The position numbers were made by a program, and so were the translations under genes. This document shows, in pieces, positions 17,463-27,460 of a stretch of DNA of 64,000 bases (position 1 is its first letter; each line of letters begins with the position of its first letter). The notes beneath the pieces were generated by a model. That model saw only the letters and a list, made by a program, of their open reading frames with translations. It made no database searches and was not told where the DNA came from. Source of the stretch: Gelidibacter pelagius (GTDB taxonomy: Bacteria; Bacteroidota; Bacteroidia; Flavobacteriales; Flavobacteriaceae). The DNA lies in contig NZ_JAGEVG010000007.1 of assembly GCF_017581925.1 (NCBI RefSeq), positions 62,001 through 126,000 on the forward strand, given 5' to 3'.

Positions 17463-18500
17463 TTAGATATTTAAGCTATCAAATAATTCTATAAGTTTTT
17501 TGCTTGAAGGTCTTGGGGCGTTAGCATCGACAACATTCCCATTTGGATCAATTAAGATAAAACGCGGAATTCCATTAATTTTATAGTCTTTAACAAAATC
17601 TGATTGCCAGTTTTTATCAGAAAATAACTGTAAGCCTATCAAGTTCTCTTCTTCAACCATAGTTTTCCATTTCGACTTTGCTACCTCTAAATCACCACCA
17701 CCACTTCTCATGGCATCATCAATAGAAATACTCACAAATTGAATGTTTTTATCGGCATATTTAGCGTCCAATTCCTTTAATGATGGAATTTCTGCTATAC
17801 AAGGTCCGCACCAGGTAGCCCAAACATCTACATAAACATATTTACCTTTTAAATCTGCCAAAGAAGTTGTTCCGCCTTTGAAATTCTCATAGTTTTCAAA
17901 AGTTGGAGAAGGAGATCCTGCTGGAAATTGTTCTCTTATGGCAATGGATTCAGCAAAGAAATTCTGATACATATTCAGCATTGGCTCTAAGTTTGCTTTG
18001 GCCATACTGGTGAGCGTACTGTCTACACTTTTATCATGATTGTAAAATGTAGTTAATTCTTTTCTAATGTTCTCAATTTCTTTCTTAAGACCTTCAGAAC
18101 TCAAACTACTTAGTTTATCCTGATCCAATAATTTCTTCTCCAGCTGCATTTGCTGCGTCAAATAATTATTGTGTTCAGATCCAGGTCCAGAAAACTCAAC
18201 TGTTTCCTCTAAATTCTCCATGTCAGCGGTCATCTTGATATCAAATCCGTTTTTCAAGAAAATTGGTGCAGCGATATTTCCGTTAAAAAAACCGAAAACT
18301 TCAGGCTGACCGATTTTAATTGTGTCTGAAAACGTCCCATCTGGAGACAATAAAATGGTTTTGTTCATCATTCTGCTTCTCAATAAAAGAGAATCACTAA
18401 TCTTGTTGGAGATTTTCCCAGAAAAAGTAACATAATCTTTAGGTTCTTCCTTACATGACACAATAGTTAATACACATAAGAAAATAAGTAGTTTCTTCAT
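17463..18500 (-). CDS. TlpA-like thioredoxin lipoprotein with DUF4369 domain
   Basis: The 345-residue protein starts with a lipoprotein signal (MKKLLIFLCVLTIVSC; acylated Cys at residue 16). A DUF4369-like beta-rich domain follows (about 25-110), then a helical linker, then a thioredoxin/AhpC-TSA domain with WATWCGPC, whose CxxC is the redox pair. Such proteins are common envelope thiol-disulfide oxidoreductases in Bacteroidota. The redox partner cannot be inferred. It converges on nnr and has its own -7 box at 18528-18535. Confidence 0.93.
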   Translation of the reverse strand: MKKLLIFLCVLTIVSCKEEPKDYVTFSGKISNKISDSLLLRSRMMNKTILLSPDGTFSDTIKIGQPEVFGFFNGNIAAPIFLKNGFDIKMTADMENLEETVEFSGPGSEHNNYLTQQMQLEKKLLDQDKLSSLSSEGLKKEIENIRKELTTFYNHDKSVDSTLTSMAKANLEPMLNMYQNFFAESIAIREQFPAGSPSPTFENYENFKGGTTSLADLKGKYVYVDVWATWCGPCIAEIPSLKELDAKYADKNIQFVSISIDDAMRSGGGDLEVAKSKWKTMVEEENLIGLQLFSDKNWQSDFVKDYKINGIPRFILIDPNGNVVDANAPRPSSKKLIELFDSLNI

Positions 18501-18527
18501 TTTTGTAATTTAATTTTTATAATTTTT

Positions 18528-18535
18528 CAAAAGTA
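18528..18535 (-). promoter_or_regulatory. -7 box (TACTTTTG) for the TlpA-like gene
   Basis: A perfect TAnnTTTG on the minus strand, 27 bases upstream of the start codon at 18500. The -33 element is not clear. Confidence 0.45.
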
Positions 18536-18632
18536 ATAGTTTGTGAACACATTGTATGAATTTTTATTAATTATTAACATTTGTTGCATAATGAAAAGGT
18601 TATGCTGATTTTTGAAGATTGAAACACTACGC

Positions 18633-20144
18633 ATGATATTAACACATTCCATATCTTCAAAAACTTTAGAATTAACAACTATAAGCGACATCCTCTTTTA
18701 TGATAAAAAGTTAGAACTTTCAGAAGAGGCTATCTCAAAAATTGACAGTTGTAGAAACTACTTGGATGAGAGGATGCTTGGTCAGGATGAGCCTATTTAT
18801 GGTATCAATACCGGTTTTGGTTCCTTGTACAATGTAAAAATATCCAAGGATAGGTTAACCCAACTGCAAGAAAACTTGGTGATGTCCCATGCTTGTGGCA
18901 TTGGTGATCAAGTGCCAAATCCTATTGTTAAATTGATGCTATTGCTGAAAATTCAGTCGCTGAGCTACGGCCATAGCGGCATTCAATTAGATACGGTATT
19001 GCGTTTGATAGATTTTTACAATCACGATGTTCTGCCGGTCATTTATACGCTAGGCTCGTTAGGGGCATCTGGAGATTTAGCGCCATTGGCACATTTAGCA
19101 TTGCCTTTAATCGGAAAGGGAGAAGTGTTTTACAAAGGACAGATAAAGTCAACGCAAGAGGTTATGGACGATTTCAACTGGAAGCCAATTACGCTTTTAT
19201 CTAAAGAAGGATTGGCTCTTTTGAACGGCACTCAATTTATGAGTGCTTATGGGGTGCACTTGTTGTTGAAATCGTATAAACTATCCTATTTGGCAGATTT
19301 TATTGGAAGTATTTCCTTAGACGCATTCGATGGAAGAATTGAGCCGTTTAATGAATTAGTACATTTGGTAAGGCCGCATAATGGTCAATTAAAAACGGCA
19401 AAACGCATTCGAGAGTTTTTGGAAGACAGCCAACTTATTTCACAACAGAAACAACATGTTCAAGATCCCTATTCTTTTAGATGTATCCCGCAAGTCCATG
19501 GTGCTACAAAAGATACTTTGGAGTTTGTGCATAAAACCATAAAAACCGAAATCAATTCTGTGACTGACAACCCAAATATATTCATTGAAGAGAATGAAAT
19601 CATTTCAGGAGGCAATTTTCATGGGCAACCATTGGCTTTGGCTTTGGACTATTTAAAGATTGCGATGGCTGAATTGGGAAATATATCTGAGCGACGTACT
19701 TATCAATTGATTTCCGGTCAAAGAGGTCTTCCAACATTTTTGGTAGATAATCCTGGGCTTAATTCGGGGTTTATGATTCCGCAATATACCGCCGCAAGCA
19801 TTGTAAGTGCGAATAAACAGTTGGCAACCCCAGCGAGTGTTGATTCCATCGTTTCTTCTAACGGACAAGAAGATCATGTGAGTATGGGAGCAAATTCAGC
19901 AACTCAAGCGCATACTTTAATATATAATGTAGAGCGTATTTTGGCCATTGAGTTATTAAACGCAGCTCAGGCCATAGCCTTTAGAAAACCAAAAATATCA
20001 TCGCCTTTAATCGAGTCTTTCTTAAAGAGTTATCATGATGAAATCAAATTTGTAACTCAGGATGAAATTTTTCATGACCTTATGAAAAAATCTGTTCAGT
20101 TTATCGATGATTTCAATATTGATAATGATTTGCTTTTCGATTGA
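18633..20144 (+). CDS. hutH: Histidine ammonia-lyase
   Basis: HutH deaminates histidine to urocanate. The 503-residue protein has the self-processing MIO triad Ala145-Ser146-Gly147 in GSLGASGDLAPLAHL. It also has YGINTGFG with the catalytic Tyr56, and DPYSFRCIPQVHGA. The selectivity segment NLVMSHACGIG keeps the Ser-His pair of histidine lyases rather than the aromatic-lyase pattern. I chose the ATG at 18633; an in-frame TTG at 18612 would add seven residues. No hutU, hutI or hutG is adjacent, so it is a lone hut gene in this window. Confidence 0.92.
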   Translation: MILTHSISSKTLELTTISDILFYDKKLELSEEAISKIDSCRNYLDERMLGQDEPIYGINTGFGSLYNVKISKDRLTQLQENLVMSHACGIGDQVPNPIVKLMLLLKIQSLSYGHSGIQLDTVLRLIDFYNHDVLPVIYTLGSLGASGDLAPLAHLALPLIGKGEVFYKGQIKSTQEVMDDFNWKPITLLSKEGLALLNGTQFMSAYGVHLLLKSYKLSYLADFIGSISLDAFDGRIEPFNELVHLVRPHNGQLKTAKRIREFLEDSQLISQQKQHVQDPYSFRCIPQVHGATKDTLEFVHKTIKTEINSVTDNPNIFIEENEIISGGNFHGQPLALALDYLKIAMAELGNISERRTYQLISGQRGLPTFLVDNPGLNSGFMIPQYTAASIVSANKQLATPASVDSIVSSNGQEDHVSMGANSATQAHTLIYNVERILAIELLNAAQAIAFRKPKISSPLIESFLKSYHDEIKFVTQDEIFHDLMKKSVQFIDDFNIDNDLLFD

Positions 20145-20233
20145 TAGAAATCAAGAACATCGGGGTCCGTCCGGCGACCGCACGGGCGGGTATACCCACG
20201 AGGTATGAATAAGGAATTGTCTTTTAGATAGAT

Positions 20234-20269
20234 GCAAGCCTCGAAGTATTAAGACCCACTAGTGGGAAT
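20234..20269. repeat. 36-base dispersed repeat, copy 1
   Basis: GCAAGCCTCGAAGTATTAAG plus ACCCACTAGTGGGAAT recurs with few changes at 61764-61799. It contains the palindrome CCCACTAGTGGG. The preceding 20160-20205 stretch is unusually GC-rich for this genome (GTCCGTCCGGCGACCGCACG and on), so the whole 136-base spacer between hutH and the convergent small gene looks like repeat-derived sequence. Confidence 0.8.
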
Positions 20270-20280
20270 GAACTAAGTGA

Positions 20281-20649
20281 CTATTTGTTTAAAATGGAAT
20301 CCTTCCAGGAAATAGCTTTATTGAGGTCGTCGAATATTTCCAGCGGTTTGTTGAGAAATAATTTTTCAACTTCGGCGTTAGATTTTGCTTTATAATCTTT
20401 TGAAACCACAGCAAAGCCTTTAAGATTTTTAATCTTTGACGTTTCAAAATAAGTGGCTGGATCCACAGCATAGGAATTTATTCGATGTGATATATAAACA
20501 AATTTCGTGTTGCGAAAATATGTTTCCACCACATTGTTAAGCTCTATGTTGTGTTTAGGAGAAATAGTTATGCCTTCGTTAATAATTACAATAACGTAGT
20601 CATCATAAATTTGCATCTCACAGAAATCAAACTTTAATAAATCTGTCAT
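20281..20649 (-). CDS. STAS/SpoIIAA-like small protein
   Basis: This 122-residue protein has no signal or membrane segment. The alternating beta/alpha pattern (DYVIVIINEGI, KFVYISHRINSYAVDP, LKGFAVVS, FLNKPLEIFDDLNKAISW) resembles the SpoIIAA/STAS-like fold seen in many flavobacterial proteins of this size, but I cannot name a function. It lies between hutH (convergent) and clpC (same strand). A hairpin terminator at 20684-20713 separates it from clpC, so it is probably transcribed separately. Confidence 0.7.
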   Translation of the reverse strand: MTDLLKFDFCEMQIYDDYVIVIINEGITISPKHNIELNNVVETYFRNTKFVYISHRINSYAVDPATYFETSKIKNLKGFAVVSKDYKAKSNAEVEKLFLNKPLEIFDDLNKAISWKDSILNK

Positions 20650-20683
20650 ATTTAAAGATACTCAATAAACTAATTTAAATCAA

Positions 20684-20713
20684 AAAAGCATCCGTTAAAT
20701 TACAGATGCTTTT
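20684..20713 (-). terminator. Rho-independent terminator downstream of clpC
   Basis: The stem AAAAGCATC / GATGCTTTT with loop CGTTAAATTACA has T's on the minus-strand 3' side, just after the clpC stop. Confidence 0.75.
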
Positions 20714-20733
20714 AATTTTATATAATGAAATAA

Positions 20734-23283
20734 TTAAGACTCTGTCTGTGTCTCTGGCTTTTCAATCTTAATGACCAGTTCATTTGACTTCTTATCCAAA
20801 TCCATAGTAATGGTGTCTCCTTCATTAATTTTTGCAGATATAATTTCCTCGGCCAATGTGTCCTCAACATATTTTTGAATCGCACGTTTTAACGGTCGAG
20901 CACCATATTGTTGATCAAATCCTTTTTCAGCAATATAATCTTTTGCGTCAGAAGTAAGAATAAGTTCATAACCTAAATCTTTAATGCGGATAATCAATTT
21001 CTCAAGCTCAATATCAATAATTTTATTGATATGTTCTTTCTCTAAGGTATTGAATACCATAACATCATCAATACGGTTTAAAAACTCCGGTGCGAAGGCT
21101 TTCTTAAGTGCATTTTCGATAATACTTCTCGTATTGTCACTTGCCTGGGCGGTTTTTGCAGCCGTTCCAAAACCAACACCTTGTCCAAAATCCTTAAGTT
21201 TACGGGCTCCAATATTAGAGGTCATAATGATAATGGTGTTTCTAAAATCAATCTTTCTTCCGAGGCTGTCCGTAAGATATCCATCATCCAGAACTTGCAA
21301 AAGCATATTAAATACATCTGGATGTGCTTTTTCAATTTCGTCCAATAAAACTACGGCATAGGGCTTGCGTCTGATTTTCTCGGTCAGTTGTCCGCCTTCT
21401 TCGTAACCAACATATCCTGGAGGTGCACCAACAAGTCTTGAAATGGCGAATTTTTCCATATACTCACTCATATCAATTCTTACAAGTGCATCTTCACTAT
21501 CAAAAAGTTCTCTCGCCAAAACTTTGGCCAACTGTGTTTTACCAACACCTGTTTGACCCAAAAATATAAATGAGCCAATAGGTTTGTCAGGGTCTTTTAG
21601 TCCAGCTCGGTTACGCTGAATCGCTTTAACTACCTTTGCGACTGCTTCGTCCTGTCCAATAACTTTTCCTTTAATCAGTTCTGGTAATTTAGCGAGTTTG
21701 TTGCTTTCGGTTTGAGCGATTCTATTGACGGGAATTCCTGTCATCATCGAAACCACGTCGGCAACATTGTCTTCCGTTACAGTTTCTTTGTGCAATTTGG
21801 TTTCTTCTTCCCATTTTTCTTGAGCTATGGCCAGTTCTTTCTCCAATCGTTTTTCGTCATCCCGCAATTTAGCAGCTTCTTCATATTTTTGCTTTTTGAC
21901 GACAGTATTTTTAGTTTCCTTAACCGCTTCCAATTGCTTTTCAAGTTCTAAGACCTGCTTCGGCACATTGATGTTGGTAATATGGACTCTTGAACCTGCT
22001 TCATCCAAGGCATCAATAGCTTTGTCTGGCAAGAAGCGTTCGGTCATATATCTATTGGTCAATTTTACACAAGCTTCAATGGCTTCTTGTGTATATCGAA
22101 CGTTATGATGTTCCTCATACTTGTCTTTGATGTTTTCCAAAATCTGAATTGTTTCCTCAACGGTTGTTGGTTCAACAATCACTTTTTGGAAGCGACGTTC
22201 TAAGGCACCATCTTTCTCAATATATTGTCTGTATTCATCGAGAGTAGTAGCGCCAATACATTGAATTTCACCTCTTGCCAAAGCGGGTTTGAACATATTG
22301 GATGCGTCCAAACTGCCTGTAGCGCCTCCTGCGCCAACAATCGTATGGATTTCATCAATAAAAAGAATAATATCATCATTCTTTTCCAATTCGTTCATAA
22401 CGGCCTTCATACGCTCTTCAAACTGGCCTCTGTATTTAGTTCCAGCAACTAAGCTCGCCAAATCCAAGGTAACCACTCGTTTATTGAAAAGTATTCTGGA
22501 TACTTTACGCTTGATAATCCGAAGTGCCAAACCTTCAGCAATGGCTGATTTACCAACTCCAGGTTCGCCAATTAGAAGTGGATTATTCTTTTTACGTCGG
22601 CTCAATATTTGAGACACGCGCTGTATTTCTTTTTCTCTTCCAACTACGGGGTCGAGTTTGCCTTCTTCTGCCAAAACTGTCAAATCACGGCCAAAATTGT
22701 CTAAAACAGGTGTTTTTGATTTTTTGGCGCCCTTTGCAGCCGATTGGCTGAACGGGTTGTGTTTCGTCTCATCCTCGTCATTTATATCATCATCAGAAAA
22801 TGACTCCGCCTTTGGAGATTCTGTGTAGTCATCATTGTTAGTTATCATAGATTTGAATTGTTCTTTAACGTTATCATAATCCACTTTAAGCTTATTTAAA
22901 AGCTTTGTTGTTGGATCATTTTCATTTCTTAAGATGCACAATAATAAATGTGCCGTATTAATAGAGGTGCTTTGAAATAACTTTGCTTCTAAGAAAGTAG
23001 TTTTAAGCGCACGCTCCGCCTGCCTTGTCAAATGCAAGTTTTTCTTTTCATTTGACATGGTTGCATTGCTTGGGTTTGCCGGGCTTAATATTTCGACTTT
23101 GCGTCGTAAGTGGTTCAAGTCGATTTCTAGCGCGCTCAAAATATCAATAGCCTTGCCATTGCCATCTCTTAGCAACCCTAGCATTAAATGTTCTGTTCCT
23201 ATAAAATCATGTCCTAACCGTAAAGCTTCTTCTTTGCTGTAGGCTATAACATCTTTGACTCTTGGGGAAAAATTATCATCCAT
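20734..23283 (-). CDS. clpC: ATP-dependent Clp protease ATPase subunit ClpC
   Basis: ClpC is a AAA+ unfoldase that feeds ClpP. The 849-residue product has two Clp N-terminal repeats (about 1-145) and a first ATPase module with Walker A GEPGVGKSAIAEG. A central UVR-like coiled region follows (KKQKYEEAAKLRDDEKRLEK) and then a second ATPase with Walker A GQTGVGKTQLAK. The UVR region separates ClpC from ClpB and ClpA. I chose the ATG at 23283 (MDDNFSPRVKDV), matching the family's start; a longer frame adds 12 unrelated residues. It is divergent from gyrA across a 259-base spacer. Confidence 0.96.
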   Translation of the reverse strand: MDDNFSPRVKDVIAYSKEEALRLGHDFIGTEHLMLGLLRDGNGKAIDILSALEIDLNHLRRKVEILSPANPSNATMSNEKKNLHLTRQAERALKTTFLEAKLFQSTSINTAHLLLCILRNENDPTTKLLNKLKVDYDNVKEQFKSMITNNDDYTESPKAESFSDDDINDEDETKHNPFSQSAAKGAKKSKTPVLDNFGRDLTVLAEEGKLDPVVGREKEIQRVSQILSRRKKNNPLLIGEPGVGKSAIAEGLALRIIKRKVSRILFNKRVVTLDLASLVAGTKYRGQFEERMKAVMNELEKNDDIILFIDEIHTIVGAGGATGSLDASNMFKPALARGEIQCIGATTLDEYRQYIEKDGALERRFQKVIVEPTTVEETIQILENIKDKYEEHHNVRYTQEAIEACVKLTNRYMTERFLPDKAIDALDEAGSRVHITNINVPKQVLELEKQLEAVKETKNTVVKKQKYEEAAKLRDDEKRLEKELAIAQEKWEEETKLHKETVTEDNVADVVSMMTGIPVNRIAQTESNKLAKLPELIKGKVIGQDEAVAKVVKAIQRNRAGLKDPDKPIGSFIFLGQTGVGKTQLAKVLARELFDSEDALVRIDMSEYMEKFAISRLVGAPPGYVGYEEGGQLTEKIRRKPYAVVLLDEIEKAHPDVFNMLLQVLDDGYLTDSLGRKIDFRNTIIIMTSNIGARKLKDFGQGVGFGTAAKTAQASDNTRSIIENALKKAFAPEFLNRIDDVMVFNTLEKEHINKIIDIELEKLIIRIKDLGYELILTSDAKDYIAEKGFDQQYGARPLKRAIQKYVEDTLAEEIISAKINEGDTITMDLDKKSNELVIKIEKPETQTES

Positions 23284-23542
23284 AGTAAAATCCTTTCTGC
23301 ATAAAATTAATGAAAACATCTTGAATAGGGCAAAAACTATACCTTAAATGTTTTCATATGGGCTAAGTGACGAAAAAAACTTCACAATTTCAAAACATTT
23401 AACGAGATACTTATCAAATGAAAAGCCCTATATATTGTTAATAAAATATACCAAAAAACCCTCAATAAAGTGGCGTTAAAACTCGTAAAATGGTTATCTT
23501 AGCACGATTTGAAAATCTACAAAAAATCTAATTAACTTATAT

Positions 23543-26110
23543 ATGACAGAAGGAGAAAAAGTGATTCCTATCAACATTGAAGATGAAATGAAATCGGCTT
23601 ACATTGATTATTCAATGTCGGTCATTGTGTCACGTGCGTTACCGGATGTTAGAGATGGTCTTAAACCTGTGCACAGACGTGTGCTTTTTGGCATGCATGA
23701 GCTCGGTATTAGATCTAACACCGCGCATAAAAAATCAGCAAGAATTGTTGGGGAAGTTTTGGGTAAGTACCATCCACACGGTGATACATCAGTTTACGAC
23801 ACCATGGTGCGTATGGCCCAAGAATGGAGTTTGCGTTACATGTTAGTGGATGGCCAAGGGAATTTTGGTTCCGTTGATGGCGATAGTCCAGCGGCAATGC
23901 GTTACACAGAAGCGCGGATGCGGAAGATATCTGAAGACATGTTGGCAGATATTGATAAAGAAACAGTAGATCATAAACTGAATTTTGACGATACTTTACA
24001 AGAGCCAACTGTTTTGCCAACTCGTATCCCGGGACTTTTAGTCAATGGTGCTTCTGGTATTGCGGTAGGGATGGCTACAAATATGCCGCCACATAATATT
24101 AGTGAAGTGGTTGATGGTATCATTGCTTATATTGATAATCATGATATTGATATTGATGAACTGATCACACATATCAAAGCTCCAGACTTTCCAACTGGAG
24201 GAACAATTTACGGTTATGATGGCGTTATAGAGGCGTTTAAAACAGGCCGTGGACGAATTGTTATGAGAGCGAAAGCTAATATTGAAGAGGTACAGGGCAG
24301 AGAATCGATCGTGGTCACTGAAATCCCTTACCAAGTCAATAAGGCAGACATGATCAAGAAAACTGCAGATTTGGTCAATGAAAAGAAAATTGACGGTATC
24401 TCCATGATTCGTGATGAATCTGACAGAAATGGGATGCGTATCGTGTATGTTTTAAAGCGTGACGCCATTCCAAATATTGTACTAAATACCTTATATAAAT
24501 ACACGGCATTGCAGTCGTCGTTCAGTGTGAACAATATTGCACTCGTTAATGGTCGCCCACAATTGTTGAATTTAAAGGAGATGATTCTTCACTTTGTTGA
24601 ACATAGACATGAGGTTGTGGTAAGAAGAACCACTTATGAACTTCGTAAAGCTGAAGAACGCGCTCATATTTTAGAAGGATTAATCATCGCTTCCGACAAT
24701 ATTGACGAAGTTATTGCTTTAATCCGTGCATCATCCAACGCTGACGAAGCTCGCGAGAAATTGATTGAACGTTTTGAACTTTCAGAAATTCAAGCGAAAG
24801 CCATTGTTGAGATGCGTTTGCGTCAGTTGACTGGTCTGGAGCAAGATAAACTACGTTCGGAATATGAAGAACTGATGAAAACCATTGAAGATTTGAAGGA
24901 TATTCTTGACAAGAAAGAACGTCGTATGCAAATCATCAAAGACGAATTGATTGTAGTTAAAGAAAAGTATGGCGATGAGCGTCGTTCTGTAATTGAATAT
25001 GCAGGTGGCGATTTGAGTATTGAAGATATGATTCCTGATGAGCAAGTGGTCATCACTATTTCCCATGCGGGCTATATCAAACGTACGTCGCTGACAGAAT
25101 ATAAAACCCAGCATAGAGGAGGAGTTGGCCAAAAGGCGTCCACAACGCGTAATGAAGATTTCTTAGAGCATTTATTTGTGGGTACCAATCATCAATACAT
25201 GTTATTCTTCACTCAAAAAGGAAAATGTTTCTGGATGCGAGTCTATGAAATACCTGAAGGCAGTAAAACATCAAAGGGTAGAGCAATCCAAAACCTTATC
25301 AATATTGAACAGGACGATAAGGTGAAAGCGTTCATTTGTACACAAGATCTTAAAAACGAAGACTATATTAACAGCCACTATGTCATTATGGCAACCAAGA
25401 ATGGCCAGGTTAAGAAAACGTCATTAGAGCAATATTCCCGTCCAAGAACTAATGGTATCAATGCCATTACTATTAAGGACGATGATATTTTATTGGAAGC
25501 AAAACTAACAACTGGCAATAGTCAGATTATGTTAGCTTTAAAATCAGGTAAGGCGATTCGTTTCGAAGAAGCTAAAACTCGACCAATGGGAAGAAACGCT
25601 TCTGGAGTGCGCGGGATTAGTTTAGCACACGCCAAAGACGAAGTAATAGGGATGATCACCATTGAGAATCCGATGGAAGAATCTGTTTTGGTAGTTTCCG
25701 AAAACGGCTATGGTAAACGTACTTATATTGACGATCCTGAAGATGGAGAGGCCATTTATAGAATAACCAACAGGGGAGGGAAAGGTGTAAAAACTATTTC
25801 CATTACTGAAAAAACAGGTAATTTGGTCGCCATAAAATCGGTTAGCGATGACGATGACTTAATGATTATTAACAAATCTGGTATTGCCATTCGTATGGCA
25901 GTTAATGATCTGCGTGTTATGGGAAGAGCTACTCAAGGTGTTAAATTGATTAATTTAAAAGGAAGTGATTCTATTGCAGCAGTCGCAAAAGTGATGAAGG
26001 AAGAAGAAGATCTACTATTAGAAGAAGGATCAGATGAGACCATTGAAAATGAGGCCGATGAAGAAAACGGCACAACTCTTGATAATTTAGACGACGAAAA
26101 CAATAATTAA
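23543..26110 (+). CDS. gyrA: DNA gyrase subunit A
   Basis: GyrA is the DNA breakage-reunion subunit of gyrase. The 855-residue protein has the winged-helix region, the catalytic Tyr121 in AMRYTEARM and the beta-pinwheel C-terminal domain with the GyrA-box-like [10 protein letters not shown] segment. The C-terminus is acidic ([13 protein letters not shown]). In the quinolone-contact segment [10 protein letters not shown], Thr82 is at the position of E. coli Ser83 and Asp86 at that of Asp87. Thr at this position is the wild-type residue in some bacteria, and the common resistance changes are absent. A TPR gene follows after 24 bases and is probably cotranscribed. Confidence 0.97.
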   Translation: MTEGEKVIPINIEDEMKSAYIDYSMSVIVSRALPDVRDGLKPVHRRVLFGMHELGIRSNTAHKKSARIVGEVLGKYHPHGDTSVYDTMVRMAQEWSLRYMLVDGQGNFGSVDGDSPAAMRYTEARMRKISEDMLADIDKETVDHKLNFDDTLQEPTVLPTRIPGLLVNGASGIAVGMATNMPPHNISEVVDGIIAYIDNHDIDIDELITHIKAPDFPTGGTIYGYDGVIEAFKTGRGRIVMRAKANIEEVQGRESIVVTEIPYQVNKADMIKKTADLVNEKKIDGISMIRDESDRNGMRIVYVLKRDAIPNIVLNTLYKYTALQSSFSVNNIALVNGRPQLLNLKEMILHFVEHRHEVVVRRTTYELRKAEERAHILEGLIIASDNIDEVIALIRASSNADEAREKLIERFELSEIQAKAIVEMRLRQLTGLEQDKLRSEYEELMKTIEDLKDILDKKERRMQIIKDELIVVKEKYGDERRSVIEYAGGDLSIEDMIPDEQVVITISHAGYIKRTSLTEYKTQHRGGVGQKASTTRNEDFLEHLFVGTNHQYMLFFTQKGKCFWMRVYEIPEGSKTSKGRAIQNLINIEQDDKVKAFICTQDLKNEDYINSHYVIMATKNGQVKKTSLEQYSRPRTNGINAITIKDDDILLEAKLTTGNSQIMLALKSGKAIRFEEAKTRPMGRNASGVRGISLAHAKDEVIGMITIENPMEESVLVVSENGYGKRTYIDDPEDGEAIYRITNRGGKGVKTISITEKTGNLVAIKSVSDDDDLMIINKSGIAIRMAVNDLRVMGRATQGVKLINLKGSDSIAAVAKVMKEEEDLLLEEGSDETIENEADEENGTTLDNLDDENNN

Positions 26111-26134
26111 CACTTAAAATTAAAATAACTAAAA

Positions 26135-27409
26135 ATGAAAAAACAAATCATCATCGCTTTGGCACTTTTAGTAGGTTCTTTTTCTTTTGCACAAAAAAGC
26201 GAAATTAGAGATGCTGAAAGAGCTATAAAGAAAAGTAATTTTGCAGAAGCTAAATCTGCTATAAACGCTGCAGAATCCTTAATTGGAAATGCAGACGATA
26301 AAATGAAGGCTCAGTTCTACTTCGTAAAAGGACAGGCTTTTTATGCCAACGGAACAGGAACTGACACTGATATGGACGTTGCCATTGAAAGCCTGAACAA
26401 GGTAGAAGAAGTAGAAGGTAAAAACGGAAAGTATTCGAAAGAGGTTCAGGAAATAAAACAAGGTATGATTAATTCTTTCTTGACCAAAGCTAACGCTGCT
26501 TTAGAGAAAAAGAATTTTTCGGCATCGTCTAGCGGCTTTGAAAAAGCTTATAAAATGTCAAAATCAGACACTTTATACCTTTATTATGCAGCTGCGACAG
26601 CAGTAAATGGTGAAGACTATGAAACAGCATTAAAGCATTACGAAGAGCTTAAAAACTTGGGCTATGTGGGTGTTGAAACTGATTATGTGGCTATCAACAA
26701 GGAAACAAACGAAGAAGAAGCGTTTCCATCTAAAGCTATGATGGATATTTCTGTGAAAGCTGGCACACATACCGCGCCAACCACTAAGAAATCAGAATCA
26801 AAACAGGCTGAAATTGTTAGAAATGTGGCTTTGATTTATATGAATCAGGGAAACGACGAGAAGGCACTTGAAGCAATGAAAGACGCTCGGGCAGCAAATC
26901 CTGATGACGCAAGTTTAATTATTTCAGAAGCCAATATGCAATTGAAAATGGGCAATAGAGATAAGTTTAAGAGCCTTATTCAAGAAGCGTTGGTTAAAGA
27001 TCCCAACAATCCAGAATTGTTATTCAATTTAGGAATTGTTGCAGCAGAAGGTGGAGAAACTGAAGCTGCCAAAGGATATTACGAAAAAGCCTTAAAAATC
27101 AAGCCAGATTATACAGACGTACATAATAATATGGCAGTATTGATTTTAAGTCAAGAGCAAGACATTATTGAGAAAATGAATGCCCTTGGGAGTTCTGCTG
27201 CGGATAACAAAAAGTATGATGAGCTTAAAGCTGAAAGATCTAAACTGTATGAAGAGGCAATTCCTTACTTGGAAACGACGCTTAAGTTAAGACCTACAGA
27301 TTTGCAAACAGCAAAAACATTAGTAAATATTTACAGTGCTTTAGGTGATACCGCTAAGCAAAAAGAAATGAAAGCTAAAGTTGAAGCTTTAGAAAGTGGT
27401 CAAAACTAA
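26135..27409 (+). CDS. Tetratricopeptide-repeat protein, secreted
   Basis: The 424-residue protein has a Sec signal peptide (MKKQIIIALALLVGSFSFAQ, cleavage after about residue 19) and TPR-like helical repeats through its length. The clearest are KSNFAEAKSAINAAESL, NPELLFNLGIVAAEGGETEA, GYYEKALKIKPDYTDVHNNM and EEAIPYLETTLKLRP. It is a likely periplasmic scaffold; partners are unknown. It lies 24 bases after gyrA and is closed by the terminator at 27426-27460. Confidence 0.88.
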   Translation: MKKQIIIALALLVGSFSFAQKSEIRDAERAIKKSNFAEAKSAINAAESLIGNADDKMKAQFYFVKGQAFYANGTGTDTDMDVAIESLNKVEEVEGKNGKYSKEVQEIKQGMINSFLTKANAALEKKNFSASSSGFEKAYKMSKSDTLYLYYAAATAVNGEDYETALKHYEELKNLGYVGVETDYVAINKETNEEEAFPSKAMMDISVKAGTHTAPTTKKSESKQAEIVRNVALIYMNQGNDEKALEAMKDARAANPDDASLIISEANMQLKMGNRDKFKSLIQEALVKDPNNPELLFNLGIVAAEGGETEAAKGYYEKALKIKPDYTDVHNNMAVLILSQEQDIIEKMNALGSSAADNKKYDELKAERSKLYEEAIPYLETTLKLRPTDLQTAKTLVNIYSALGDTAKQKEMKAKVEALESGQN

Positions 27410-27425
27410 TATTGACTATTAAAAT

Positions 27426-27460
27426 AAAAAAAATGCTATCTCATTGAGGTAGCATTTTTT
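27426..27460. terminator. Bidirectional Rho-independent terminator
   Basis: The inverted repeat AAAAAATGCTATCTC-attg-AGGTAGCATTTTTT, with A- and T-tracts, lies between the convergent TPR and NlpC/P60 genes. Confidence 0.85.

Noticed and set aside
18633-20144. An aromatic amino-acid ammonia-lyase of a pigment cluster instead of histidine ammonia-lyase.
   Set aside because: The selectivity segment keeps Ser-His as in histidine lyases and no polyene or flexirubin genes are nearby.
20160-20205. The GC-rich stretch after hutH as a structured RNA or mobile-element end.
   Set aside because: There is no terminal inverted repeat pair, target duplication or transposase. It is only noted as repeat-like sequence beside the 36-base element.
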